64,000 nucleotides of DNA from Ulva prolifera (taxonomy: Eukaryota; Chlorophyta; Ulvophyceae; Ulvales; Ulvaceae). The notes beneath the pieces were generated by a model. The model was not told where the DNA came from. It searched no databases and saw only the letters and a list, made by a program, of their open reading frames with translations. This document shows, piece after piece, positions 10,301 to 21,323 of the stretch. Location: positions 1,364,001-1,428,000 of the forward strand of contig CM041196.1 of assembly GCA_023078555.1 (NCBI GenBank), in the 5' to 3' direction. The translations under genes and the position numbers were made by a program. Positions within the stretch are counted from its first letter, which is position 1. Every line of letters starts with the position of its first letter.

Positions 10301-13231
10301 CCGAGTGATCCCACATCTGTGGGCGCCGGATAACTTTTGGAAGCACCCACCCTGAAAGTCAGCCACAGAACATATAGCCACTAGCGCCACAAAGCCCCGG
10401 CCCCAGCTGCGCGTCGCGGCACCCATGGCCGCCGCCACTATCCACAGCCGTGGTGCAGGCGGCGGCGCTGCTGGAGGGTGGCCAAGAGCGGCTGCAGGAC
10501 TTTGTGGAGTCGCTGGAGTACGAGCCGGCGGCGTACGCGGCGGCGAAGCAGCGGCTGCAGTCGCTGAACGCGCTGCTGCAGGACTGTGGCTGCGGCAGCA
10601 CGGCGGAGCTGCTGGCCGTCGCGGACGAGACACGCGCCGCGCTTGCACACTGGGCCGCCGTCGCCGGTGCGCTGCAGTACTGTACACCATCCCTTCCGCG
10701 GTGCCGCGAGAAGCAGCGTGGCGTGTTGTGTTTCGCTCTCCCTGTGCCGCCATGGTGTAGTTCCTGTGGTGGACCATCGGTGGCCTGTAGGCGATGCGGC
10801 GTCGACACCCTTGCCTGCGACTGGCGACCGTACGCCAGGACTGGAGTCGGGTCGTGTCCTTTAGTTATCAGGACTGCCAGCTCACAATCAGCGCCAAAAC
10901 GACCAAGTGCTCTATGTGACTGTGGGGGCCGACGCAGCACTGGAGAGCACGACGGTGCACCTTCGAACCATGCTGCCACACATGAAGCGCATGCATGCAG
11001 AGGAGCTGCCGGCGCTGCGGGCGGAGGCCGCGGAGGCGGAGGCGGCGCTGCGCGACGCGGCGGTGCAGCTCAGCGCGGCGCGCCGGCGCGCCTCAGGCCA
11101 CCTGCGCCAGGCCGTGGAAGAGAGCCTCTCCCGGCTTGCGATGCAGCAGAGCCGCTTCGACGTCCGCATCGGCTGGGAGGCGGCTGTGGCGGCGGACGGC
11201 GGCGAAGGCATCATGATCGGACGCGACCTTGCCGATACTGTCGGTGCGCTGCGCTTTGCTGCGCTGTGCTGCGCTGTGCGCTGCGTTCCGGGGGCACTGC
11301 GTGCTCCGTACCTGCCACACAGTCGTCGCTGCTTTGCCTTCATCCCCCCCCCCCCCCCCCCCCCCAACATGCGGCCATGCAGGGGCCCTGACTTCTGGAG
11401 AGGAGACGGAATGTGCTGCGTGCACAGTCATCTATACTGTACTTCGCCGCTGCGTATGCATGCGTCGGTAGCGTACCATCTTACCACTTGTGGCCACCAT
11501 CACCCGCCCCCACCCCCTGTATGTTCTCTTGTGTTCGAGGGATCATCGATTGCGCACGGGGCGAGACTATCGGCAAATGCACAGAAGGGAGTGTGGCACA
11601 AATGGTCATGCGTCTGGCTTGTGATGTGTAATGCAAGGTATCGTCGCTTGTCACGTGTGGCCTCTGGCGCAGGGGAGGAGGGCGGGAGGGTGTACAGGAC
11701 CGGGGAGGCGGGGCTGGACAGGGTGGAGTTCTTGCTCGCGCCGGGCCCGGCAGAGCCCCTACAGCCACTGCGCGGCGTGGCCTCCGGCGGCGAGAGCTCG
11801 CGCGTGATGCTCGCCCTCAAGGCCGCCCCCGCCGTGGCACCTCCGCCACCGCCACCGCCTGAAGGTGCTGCTCCCGCACCTCTCTGTGCGTGGCGCTCTC
11901 ACGTTTCTGTCCAGCGGCCAGTGACCGCCCTAGACAACAGTCTTCATGCTGTGAAGTTGATAGTTGCGTAGCCGCGTCTGATACAGCTTTAGCGCGGCAT
12001 GCGACAAAGCCGTCGATCTGTTCTGTAGCGCCGTGCTTCCTCCCGTCCGCCTGTCCCTGTGAGTCCACAGAGCTGTGTCGTTGGGGTGGCAAGCACGCAG
12101 CAGTCTCGTCAAAGCTTGGCGAGAGCTGGAACAAAGAAAGAAACACGTGACATGCACCGGCAGCCTCACCCCCGCAGCCGTGTTCCGGCAGGCCTAGTCC
12201 CCCTGCCTGCAGGGCCCTCCCCATCAGCGTCCGCCGCCGCGGCCCCCGGCCCCGCCCCCGCCAGCGGCAGCGGCAGCCGCGGTGGGGTCCTCATGGTCGA
12301 GTCCCCCTCCGCGGCGGGGCTCGAGCTGTACCCGCTGACCAGCAGCCGCGGCCGGGGCGCGTTGTTTGACGCCGAGGACACGAGTGCGGCAGACCGCGCG
12401 CTCGCGGCGCTGGCGGCGCCGGTGCTTGTGCTGGACGAGATTGACGCGGGCACGGGCGCGCGCCTCGGCGGCAGCGTCGGCCGCATGCTGCACGGCATTG
12501 CGGCAGCTTCCGGCCAGGTCCTCTGCGTGTCACACGTCCCGCAGGTTCCCCCCCCCCCTCCGTGATTCGTTAGAATCCTCTTACCTGATCAGCAATGCAC
12601 TCGGAGTCGCTGTGTGGTGCGCTTGCATGGTGGGGCTGAGGTAACCCAAAGACTGTGTATCAGTCTCCATGCACTAGCCCCTGCATGCATGGAGCTCGAT
12701 CGCTGCCCGGCTGTTTCCTCCGTTGGACTACTGAGTGGTTGTGGGCTAGCAGCCATGCATGCATGGCGACCAACGACACAGCCATGCATGCAGGTCGCGG
12801 CGTATGCGGACCACCACGTGCTCGTGGAGAAGCACATGGATGGTGACCGCCCCGTCACGACCTTCCGGACGCTTCGGGAACATTCCGAGCGCGTCGGCGA
12901 GGTCGCGGCGATGATGGACCTCGATGCCGCCGTCGCGGGCCGCCTCGTGGCGCAAGCGGCGCAGGACATCGCACAGCAGCATCAGCAGCGGCAGGCGGCA
13001 CACGATGCTGTAGCGGACCATGCCGCACAACTGCAGCATCCGCTCCTCGCGGCGGACGGCGACAGTGGTGACCTGGACAGCGGGGGCATCGTGAAGACTG
13101 GGGACGAGGGCGAGGGGGGGCACATGTATGGCGGGGATGCATGGGACGGGCTGCCCTGCGGGAGCGGCGGGGCGGCGCTGCAGGGCTCAGAGGGCGGCTC
13201 GCTCGCCAGCGAGGCGCTGCGGCCGGCTTGA
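7358..13231 (+). CDS. recN: RecN-type SMC-like DNA repair ATPase, ten exons, probably organelle-targeted
   Basis: RecN is a bacterial SMC-like ATPase that acts at DNA double-strand breaks. The first ATG of the frame is at 7358. About 45 residues rich in Arg, Ser and Ala precede the conserved start (LQSLTIENFALV), suggesting a plastid or mitochondrial leader. Walker A is GESGAGKS (about residue 75). Later come FVNG...LVDVNGQN (the RecN hinge-proximal LLVDIHGQH-like motif), a coiled-coil-forming middle rich in Ala/Glu/Arg, the signature ASGGESSRVMLALK, Walker B VLVLDEIDAGTG, then VSHVPQ and VAAYADHHVLVEK. Exons: 7358-7673, 7853-8035, 8555-8883, 9325-about 9408, about 9918-10132, 10459-10666, 11001-11243, 11673-11864, about 12213-12544 and 12794-13231. 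Phases agree except that the exon 4/5 join is unresolved. Exon 3 ends in a GC donor (CTGCAG|GCGTGC). A low-complexity Pro/Ala/Gly/Ser insertion precedes Walker B, and the C-terminus has a tail of about 100 residues beyond the usual RecN end. Confidence 0.88.
8195..8290 (+). repeat. dispersed repeat (GGATACGGCTCAGT family) in recN intron 2
   Basis: Order of words: CCTTCGGCATATG, GGTCCCGTTGATT, CGGAGTTGTC, AGGATACGGCTCAGT, then TTTACTTTACACA. The same series occurs at 28,262-28,375 and, inverted, at 604-705. Confidence 0.65.
9201..9221 (+). repeat. poly(G) run in recN intron 3
   Basis: Twenty-one consecutive G inside an intron of the RecN gene. Confidence 0.95.
11344..11365 (+). repeat. poly(C) run in recN intron 7
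   Basis: Twenty-two consecutive C on the plus strand, in the intron between exons 7 and 8 of the RecN gene. Confidence 0.95.
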
Positions 13232-14141
13232 CCTGCCTCAATTGCTGGCCCCTTCCGGCGCCTGCGCTGATGCGGCAGGTTGAGGCCAAGTGTGGCCGCC
13301 ACTGTTGGCAGGGCAGGGCGCTTGTTCGGTCGTGTGTGTAATGGCAGCGGTACGCGTAGAATGGGCAGCTTGGCCGTGCTTGGGTATGATGGCAGGAACC
13401 TCATGGAACCAGGGCATCTCCAGGGCACATCTTGTATTTGAACGCTGCTGTCTGTGTCATAGCTGTGTGTACACGATGCCGTGACGCCATGATCGCGTGT
13501 TGGCAGAGCTTGCCGGTGCTGTGCTGACCTACCGCATGACACTCAGAATCCCCCGTCCGGAGCGCTGTTGTCCTACCACACGCCTCGCTTGCGGACGGTT
13601 CAACACACATAGTTGATGATAGATGGTGTGTGAGCCATGCCGTCCCTCACCAATGCATATTAGGACACACATGCTGGAAAGTCTGTTATCGGCGGTACGG
13701 TAAATCAAGTGGCGATGTTGTGGCGTGACTGATCTCGTCGTGTCCTGAAGCCAGTGTAGCATACAGACACTGGGAAAACTTTCCATGTGAAAGGCACCAA
13801 ACAACAGTGTACGTACTCACGACAGCATTGGCTACGAGTTACACTTTCATGCGCCGGTACGATACATAGCCCGGGCTCCTCTACCTCCTACACATACTTT
13901 ACTTATACACGCTCCAACGAGTGGTGCTTCAGCAACGTGGTGGTGCTGGCGCTATATGACTCAGGCATGGCTGGCTTCACATGCACCAAACAGCAGGCCA
14001 TGTCTGCAGATGATACAAAACATGCAACGGCGAGATTTAAAAAAAGCAGATGATCAAGGAATGGAGAAAGAAGACTTGGTGTCGGATGCAAATTCTCGTG
14101 TGATGACACCGGTGGGCCCTGTCAGCTTCTCGACATGCTCA
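13232..14141. other. convergent spacer between recN and ISCU
   Basis: The stop codons of recN (+) and ISCU (-) face each other here, so this is the shared 3' region. I see no additional gene. TGTAA occurs about 105 bases after the recN stop, but I cannot say whether it is a polyadenylation signal in this organism. Confidence 0.6.
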
Positions 14142-14930
14142 TCAAGCAGATGCTGCAGCCCGCCTGGTCTTGATATCCTTGACCGCTGCCTTGATGGCAT
14201 CTTCCGCCAGCATACTGCAGTGAAGCTTGACAGGCGGCAGGCTGAGGTGCTTTGCGATCTCACTGTTCCGCACAGACAGAGCATCGTCGAGGGTCTTGCC
14301 ACGAATCCACTCTGTGGCTACCGAGCTGCTGGCAATCGCAGAACCACAGCCAAAGGTTTTGAACTTGGCATCGACGATGTTTCCGTCATCATCAACCTGC
14401 AGGCATGTGTCATTTCCTGCGAAGTGCCCGTCGGAATGCTGACATGCCACAACCTCGGTTGTGCGTTCTTCCGACAGGCATCACCATCACCAGCCATGAT
14501 GACACAACGTCAGACACAGGCAGTCAGAGATTTTTGGAGTAGCATTGGCATGATGTTCGGTGGCCGTACCTTGATCTGCAGCTTCATGACGTCTCCGCAT
14601 GCTGGCGCTCCGACAAGGCCTGTCCCTACGTTGGGATCTTTGGCATCCATTTTGCCAACGTTGCGGGGATTGTCATAATGATCCACAACCTGTGCAAAAG
14701 TTGGCCAATCAGCAAACTTTTCCAAAGCACGGCGTGAGAGGATCAGGGCTCGCCAACACGCCACGCATCGTGGTCGTGATCTCGTTCAAACAAGGACTCG
14801 CACAAGCAGAGAGTAATTATTCAGAACAGAGACATACGTTTTCGTGGTACAGTCTTGTCTGCGTCTGGATAGTCTCTACCGCGCGGCAAGATGGAAGCAC
14901 TGCGCGGCGGAGGGATGCGAGCATCGACAT
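14142..14930 (-). CDS. ISCU: mitochondrial iron-sulfur cluster scaffold ISCU/IscU
   Basis: ISCU is the scaffold on which [2Fe-2S] clusters are built from cysteine-desulfurase sulfur and iron in the mitochondrial matrix. The gene is complete in three exons, 14838-14930, 14570-14689 and 14142-14396, all with phase-0 GT-AG introns (donors AAC|GTATGT and AAG|GTACGG, both acceptors CAG). They encode 155 residues. The first 25 or so residues (MSMLASLRRAVLPSCRAV) are Arg-rich and lack acids apart from one Glu, as expected for a mitochondrial presequence; RLYHENVVDHYDNPRNVG then begins the mature domain. All three ligand cysteines are present, in GAPACGD, TFGCGSA and KLHCSML, as is the LPPVK chaperone-binding motif. 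Nothing is broken. ATG 14930 is favoured because the next exon supplies only the mature domain. Confidence 0.97.
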
Positions 14931-15348
14931 GAGCTGAGCTGGGGGAGATATGACTTGAAGAAAGGAAGAGCCTGTAAGACAATTTCAGGGCACAGTGCTT
15001 ACTTGTCGCAATATGATGTCAGCCTGGCTCTAACAAGGACAGCAAACGCCTTCACTGATCAACTGAACTAGGTTTTAACAAACGGTACCTTCTCAGAGAA
15101 CTGGTGCGGACTGTATAGGACAAGCTCTGATACGTACATCTTGTGCTGGACGTCCGCGGGTCCCGACGTGTGTCAGTGCTCTGTCATTGTGGCTGCGGTG
15201 TATCTGATCTTAAGGATCGAGGAAGCTTGCGAGAAACACCTGTGCATTGGGCGGCCCAACACACCTTGGATGAGGACAGTTCTCAGAAAATTTCTCAGAA
15301 AACATGATTCATGATGGCGTGGAACCGTGTTGGCAAGCGTTTCATAGC

Positions 15349-15410
15349 TAGATGAACTGGCATAGGCAAACACGCACTGTAGATGAACTGGCATAGGCAA
15401 ACACGCACTG
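15349..15410 (+). repeat. perfect 31-bp tandem duplication
   Basis: Positions 15349-15379 and 15380-15410 are identical and adjacent. They lie in the spacer between ISCU and the leucine-rich gene and are not part of any exon I can call. Confidence 0.97.
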
Positions 15411-15771
15411 CCACATGTAATGACCATATCGAGCACCAGAACAAGGAAACACCACATTCCCCACGTAGCTTCCCTTTGCAGTAGCAAAACATATGGTGAC
15501 AAGGGACACACTGCATCTTTCACTCTGGTCCTACTCAGCGGCGGCCAAGCCTGCACAGGCGAGCCACATATCTACTCATGTGTCATTCGACACGCCATCC
15601 ATCAACACTGGCACAGACCTCGGCGCCTACACCACACACGCGTGACTGCGTTGAATGATCACAGGCCGGGCGACAGATGAACAGTCCCAAGGTACCATGG
15701 ACAATCATCCACCAACACTGGCACCTTGCCCGCTGGTCTAGCCCCGTGCTGCACGAATTAATTCCTAGGCC

Positions 15772-18700
15772 TTACGGCAGCGAGCAGCGCCTCAGACGCT
15801 CCACATCGCTGCCTGACCACATCCGCAGTCCCACCCTGCAGCGCTCTGGTGTATCCCGGTGACAGCCAGGCACCTCCGCCCCCACCACGCGCCTCTCAGA
15901 CCTCATCCTCGTGCCGCCATGAGCAGCGCCGCACGGTTGCACCCAACCACCCCATTGCCGCAGACTCCACCCCACCCGCGCTGACATCGGTGTCTGATAA
16001 CAGACTCTTCCTGCAGTACCACGTGCCTCCTCACCTGTGCCCTTGCTACACATCAAGGCTAGATAGATCCAGATCTTCTTGCCATGACACACCACCACCC
16101 ACACCACCACCCACACCACCCCCACCGCCGCCGCGGCTGCACAGGCACACCCACATCACCCCCACCGCCTCAGCCGCCCCACCCCCGCAGCCTCACCAGC
16201 GTCCTCGGCAGTGATCACTTTCAACCCGATCGTCGCCCCGAGGCTCAGCGGCAGGACGCGCAGCGCGCCCCACACCCCCTCCCAGAACTCCTCGCGCACC
16301 GCCTCCGCCTCCCCCTCGGACATCGGCTCCGGCACCTTCGGGCGGCGGCGCAGCACCGCATCGTACTGCATGTCCACGTCCAGCCGCTGCAGCGCCGGGA
16401 ATGCGAGGAGGTACTCCCCAAGCTCCAGCACATCGTCGCGGTCGGTGTCCGTGCCCTCGACCGCAAGTGCGGTGAGCGAGGAGAGCGGGTAGAGCGCTTC
16501 CACGGTGCCGGCGACGGAGCCGCAGCCGGCGATGGACAGGGTGTGGAGGGCCGTGAGGCGCGCGACCGAGCGCACGTCCGGCGGTGTCCAGAAGCCATCG
16601 GCCGGTTGTTGAATGATTGAGAGGTCGGTCAGGGTGAGGAGGCTGGCTGCTCCGGACTCGAGCAGCGGCTACACACACACGTGCGGGTGTGCTTGAGGCA
16701 GGCGCGATTCAGGTTGCATGGTGATGGGCGGTCGGGTGGTCTGCGTGGCATGCCCGCTGAGGCTTGGATGGTATTGTGCCGATGCTTGTGCCGATGCTTG
16801 TGTTGCACGATGTTCCCATGGTACCACTAGCTTCGGCGTGTTGTCCTTGTGCCAAGGATGCACCACACACAGCGGGATGCACGTTTGTCACTGGGTGCGT
16901 TTTTCCTTTTTTCTTTTTTGCTAGGTGCGCGGTCACGGAACGAACCTTCGAGCATCGGTACGATGTGCGCGGTATGGAAAGCAACGTGTTGTGTGATGTG
17001 AGTTCCTACGCAGAATGGCGTGTGGATGTATGATGAAGCACTTGGTGGACGCGGGAGCACCGCTGTGGAGAGCGAGCATCTGCGCCACGGGCGTGACCGA
17101 GCACACAGGGGCGCGACCGAGCACACAGGGGCGCGACCAAGCACACAGGGGCGCGACCAAGCACACAGGGGTGTGACCGGGCACACAGCAGCTGCCGGCC
17201 TTGTGCAAGAGGCGGAGTGGTGAGCGACCGTGGTTGTGCAGCCTCGCAAGTATCCACACACTGAACGGTCCCACCTGCATGCCGTGCATGCCGTGCATGC
17301 CATGCATATTGGTGCTCACGACGCTGCTGTGTTTGAACCAACGCACACAGTCGGGGAGGCTGGGGAGGCTGCTGCGCGCCTCTCCTGATCCACACCGAGG
17401 ATCCGCAGCCGACACCGAACCGCGAATGTATCGCATGCAGGCGCTCACAGGCGCGGGGTGCTACACGGTCTCGGCCCGGCGTCGGCGCGGGTCACATCGG
17501 TTTCGACTTGGATGACCGACCGTGTCAGCACCCCAAACAATTTACACATATCGCAGAACAACTACACAAACAAACACACCTCAATGGCCGGAACCAACAA
17601 GAGTAAGGATCAGATCCCATTCCAGCCATTCAGAAAACAAACTGGCACAACTACATCAAACTCTCCCAAAGAAGAGCTCTCAACCCACCGTGTTTGCACC
17701 CCCGGGCTCGAGTAAGCGACACAGCACGACTAGCTGTGATTGCAGAAGCGTCACGGCGGGGTCTGGGGCAGGCGGGCGCACCTGGAGGGTGTGCGAGAAA
17801 CGCGTCGAGGCGATGCGCAGCGTGCGCAGCGCGCCTGGGCCGCCAGCGGCCGCACCGGCGTCCCCCACACCGTCTGGCGCCTCGCCGTCGCCCTCCCCGG
17901 AGCCCTCATGGTGCAGCATCTCAAGTGCGCAGATGGGATGCGCTACCCCGAGGCGCCTCGTTGTCACCCAACTGCGGCCGCGCGAGACTGTTTCATGGAT
18001 TACGCCGGCCGGATGTGCCAGCTGCGGACGATGGAACAACATGTCTGTATGACATGGCGAGTGTCCTTTGCCGTGATACATCGCGCTGCTGCTTCGGCCG
18101 CCGCTTTGCATGCTTCGTCATTGTCGGCAGCGATGGCCGGTGCCTTGATACTGCAAAGACAACAGAATGCATGGTGGTGGGGTCACACCTGAAGCCATCA
18201 GTGTCAGGCTGCGCCCAATCGCACTCAGTGTGACTCCATGTAACTGCAGAGTGAGGCCCGACCTCCATAGCAGGCAGCACGCACAGCGCGCTCAGGTACG
18301 GCGGCCCCGTCAGTGCCGCCTGCACAAACGCCTTCAGTGGTTCGACCACCTCGGGCGACGGGAATTGAGTGATCAGCGTCGCAGCGCGCACGCCCGGAGC
18401 GGACAGCAGGGCGGACGCGCTCTCGAGGCACGCCTTGAACTCACTGCCCCCGCCCGGGAGCCGCTGCCAGAAGGACTGTAGCCGGGACGCGGCCCCAGAG
18501 GGGGCGCCGGTGAGCACCCCGGCGGCGGCGAGTGTGCGCAGCGGCGGCGGGCGGCACGGGATGCCGGCGACGAGGAAACTGTCGGCACGTGGGGCGTGCG
18601 GAAACGCGTCCGACAGCTCCGCCAGTGCCGATCTGTCCGACGCGGTGACGGTCTGCGAGCGGCAGAACATCTCTAGCCGCTGCAGCGGGATTGGCTCCGT

Positions 18701-19946
18701 GGGTGTGGACGCAAGGATCGTGGGGGTGAGCGCGCCGGCGATCTGGGCGAGCCCGGCCGCACTGCCACATGCATGCAGCCGCGTGAGGTTCGTCAGCAGG
18801 GCGCTGGCGGCCGGGGGTCTGGTGGACGGTCTCGCGTCGCCGATGGACAGTGCGCGGAGGGCGGAGAGGGACGTGAGAGCCAGCAGCTGCGCCTGGAAGG
18901 TGGCGGCCTGTCTATCTGGGACTGGCATGCGGAGGGAGGTGAGGGCGGTGAAGCTGGCGAGGCGGCGCGTTATGTCTGGTTCGCCTGCCGCGGCGCGGAG
19001 GGGGGAGGCAATGCTGAGGTGGCGGAGGGAGGAGGGGGAGAGGTGGCTGAGGAGCGCCGACACGACGCTGCAGCGCAGGGCATCGGGGTCGGCGAGGTCG
19101 CTGTAGGCTACCTTGCCATGGGTGATGCAGAGGCGGGTCAGGGAGGGGAGGGCGGGGGTGAGGGCGGTGACGGTGTCGAAGGAGTGGAGGCATGGCGCGG
19201 GGAGGTGGAGGCCGGTCAAGGGCGGGCTGGCCTTGAGCAGCGGGCGGAGGAGTTCGCAGAGGGCCTGGAGAGTGCGGGGGCTGTACGCTGGGACGCGGGG
19301 TGGTGAGAGGTCGAGGATGCCATCGTGTGTGGCGAGGTAGTGCTCCAGTGCGAGAGCGGGGAAGGGTGTGGGCAAGACCAGTGCTTCACAGAAGGTGAGG
19401 TGCGGGAGCATGGCGATGATGGCACGCGGCGTCAGAGACGGCAATGACGCTGACGCTTTTTGTAGAGACGATCCTGGTGTGGTGGGGATGTTGCTTGGGA
19501 AGGTGAGGCTTCCCACTGAGGCGCTCTTGAATGTGGACTGCATGTCCTTTCGATACGCCCTGCGCAGCACTACTGCCAGCCTTTCCGCTGCGTACTTGCA
19601 AGCATGCTGATCATCTAAGAAGGCTGCAACCTGCAATGAATCAGCGTCAAGACGGATGCCTGAGCCTCGTGCCACACGTCCGATTTTGCCTGGTCTGTCG
19701 CACCTCCACTATGACAGCCAAGTCTTGCACATTGTACGTTGTCTCTTCATTAAAAGTCCTCCATAATTCGAAGTGTTGACGTTCAATTGGCAGCGGAGCG
19801 TCTCCATTCAAGTCCAGCAGGCCGCGCAGAGTCGCACTGCGCGCAAGCAGATCCTCGGTCAACACAGCGCCTTCGAGAAGAAGGCTCGTGTTGCCAGCGC
19901 CGTCCTCGACCACTGTAATACGCATGCCTTCACCAGGCTCTGTCAT
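15772..19946 (-). CDS. Skp1/BTB-like domain fused to leucine-rich region, five exons
   Basis: Exons: 19704-19946, 18263-19630, 17782-18021, 16197-16668 and 15772-16010; phases match at every join (0, 0, 0, 1) and the product is about 853 residues. Residues 1 to about 110 look like a Skp1/POZ fold: a strand-rich start (MRITVVEDGAGNTSLLLEG), then DAPLPIERQHFELW, then DLAVIVEVAAFLDDQHACKY, which parallels Skp1's PIPL...LI.AA.YL.I. The rest has many leucine-rich-repeat units with L-x-x-L-x-L spacing, for example LPSLTRLCITHGKV, LTALHTLSIAGCGSV and FPALQRLDVDMQ. By analogy it could recruit substrates to a ubiquitin ligase or bind a partner protein, but that is an inference. The last exon is the least certain part: its sequence is Arg/Gly/Trp-rich and is called only from a good acceptor and matching phase. 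Confidence 0.75.
17091..17188 (+). repeat. 20-bp tandem repeat, about five units, in intron of the leucine-rich gene
   Basis: The unit is approximately GCACACAGGGGCGCGACCAA. The inner units are near-identical and the outer ones carry a few changes. It lies in the intron between exons 3 and 4 of the Skp1-like/LRR gene. Confidence 0.9.
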
Positions 19947-21323
19947 TCGTGCTGGAACCAGATCGTGCTCTTGCCAAGAAACGTCGTGTGTTCGAAATGG
20001 ACGTGGATGCAGCAATGTCGACCAACAGCAACAGCGAACGCAATTGTACCTAACTTGCGCTTGACGAAGGATCGCCAGAAGCAGATCCGTGACAGCGACA
20101 ATGCAAGGCATGCCACGGCAATCTGATTGACGTGCTTGCAGCAAGCGCGGAAGTCCCCGCAGGCCACGATGAGTTTTCTGTCCAATGCATCGGGCGGGGG
20201 AGGAGCGCAAGGGAGATGCCCAAGTATCAGACAAACAAAGACTGCGGACTGTGACAGAACAGCATCAATCTTCAGGCAAGTTCCGTCTTGCTTTTGCATC
20301 TCGAATGTATAGCATTTGCTCTCTGATCGTTTGAATGCATGTGGCCTCACATTAGACCACTGGCAGACACTACAAAACTACATGTGCTCAGGTCACTGCA
20401 TCCCAGAACACCAGGAAGTACTGCATAGCATCTTGATGTCACACAACCCATGGACCGATGACCCATGAAAGACACATACTAATAACACCTGCTCAGGGCA
20501 GATCTCGAGCTGGGATGTCCCGTGACGATCGTTGTCCTCAGCACTGCTGCTATAGCAACACTGTTCGGTCAGAGCACGCACACCTGTTCTGCCGGCTCTT
20601 TACAACCATCCATCTGCACATTGGCGTCAGAACTCCACGGGTTAGTCCACTGGTAGAGCATGTCCCGGGGCCCGGGGCCTGCTGGGGGGATGCCTGTGCA
20701 TGCATGAGGCACCACTCTGACATGTCCATGCACTGGCAGGAACTGTGCACTGGCAGAGCCGCGGTCGCTGCCGCACGGCTCAAGTCGTGGTACGGCACAC
20801 CGGGTGCGGCCACTGAGGCGCTACAAGTAGTACTTCGATCGCGGAGCACCGCACTTCGATGCCGCACTGATGCGTGAGTGTGCGGGCGCTGCTGCCGTGT
20901 GGCTCCGTGTGTGACGGATAGTGGAATTCATAGTTACTGCACATCGAGATTCATTTGCTGTGGTCGTCTACGGCCGTTCACTCGTTTTTATTTTACCACC
21001 GTACACTTCAACCATATGCGCCACGGGCGCGCTCTGTACCATACTGCAGAAAATTATAACTAGCTATAGCCCCGGCCAGGCAGGCCGGAGGTCTTCACGT
21101 AAAGGCCCATTGTACCCATGCATGCTGGCGCATGCCACACCTTGGGGCGTGCATCCTTGCGGCATTCCTAACGGCTGCCTCTGCAGTAACGCTCCGCCGC
21201 CGCGCCTACGTATACACCGCTGCCGCCATTATTTTGTTGTTTGTGTGTGAGAATACCCGAGAAGCACTGACCCGCGCGGAATGCCGGGGCTCCTCAGGGC
21301 TCACTGTTCGGCGCTCACGCACC
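19947..21323. other. spacer between LRR gene and bZIP array
   Basis: This holds the upstream region of the LRR gene and the 3' side of bZIP copy A. I see no convincing additional gene; the open frames here are short and lack conserved motifs or sensible splice partners. Confidence 0.5.

Noticed and set aside
7358-13231. RecN as bacterial contamination.
   Set aside because: Ten exons with matched phases and the same splice-site style as neighbouring eukaryotic genes.
17091-17188. Possible CRISPR-like array of short direct repeats.
   Set aside because: Units are contiguous 20-mers without spacers, inside a eukaryotic intron; it is a minisatellite.
18369-19340. Long plus-strand open frames antisense to the LRR gene (for example a Gly/Glu-rich frame at 18773-19306).
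   Set aside because: Low-complexity composition mirrors the GC-rich antisense of leucine-rich coding DNA; the minus-strand frame carries the conserved repeats and consistent splice phases.
20641-20700. tRNA-like TAGTCCACTGGTAGAGCA sequence.
   Set aside because: No acceptor stem or T-arm (GGTTCGA-type B box) follows at the expected distance, so no tRNA gene is called.
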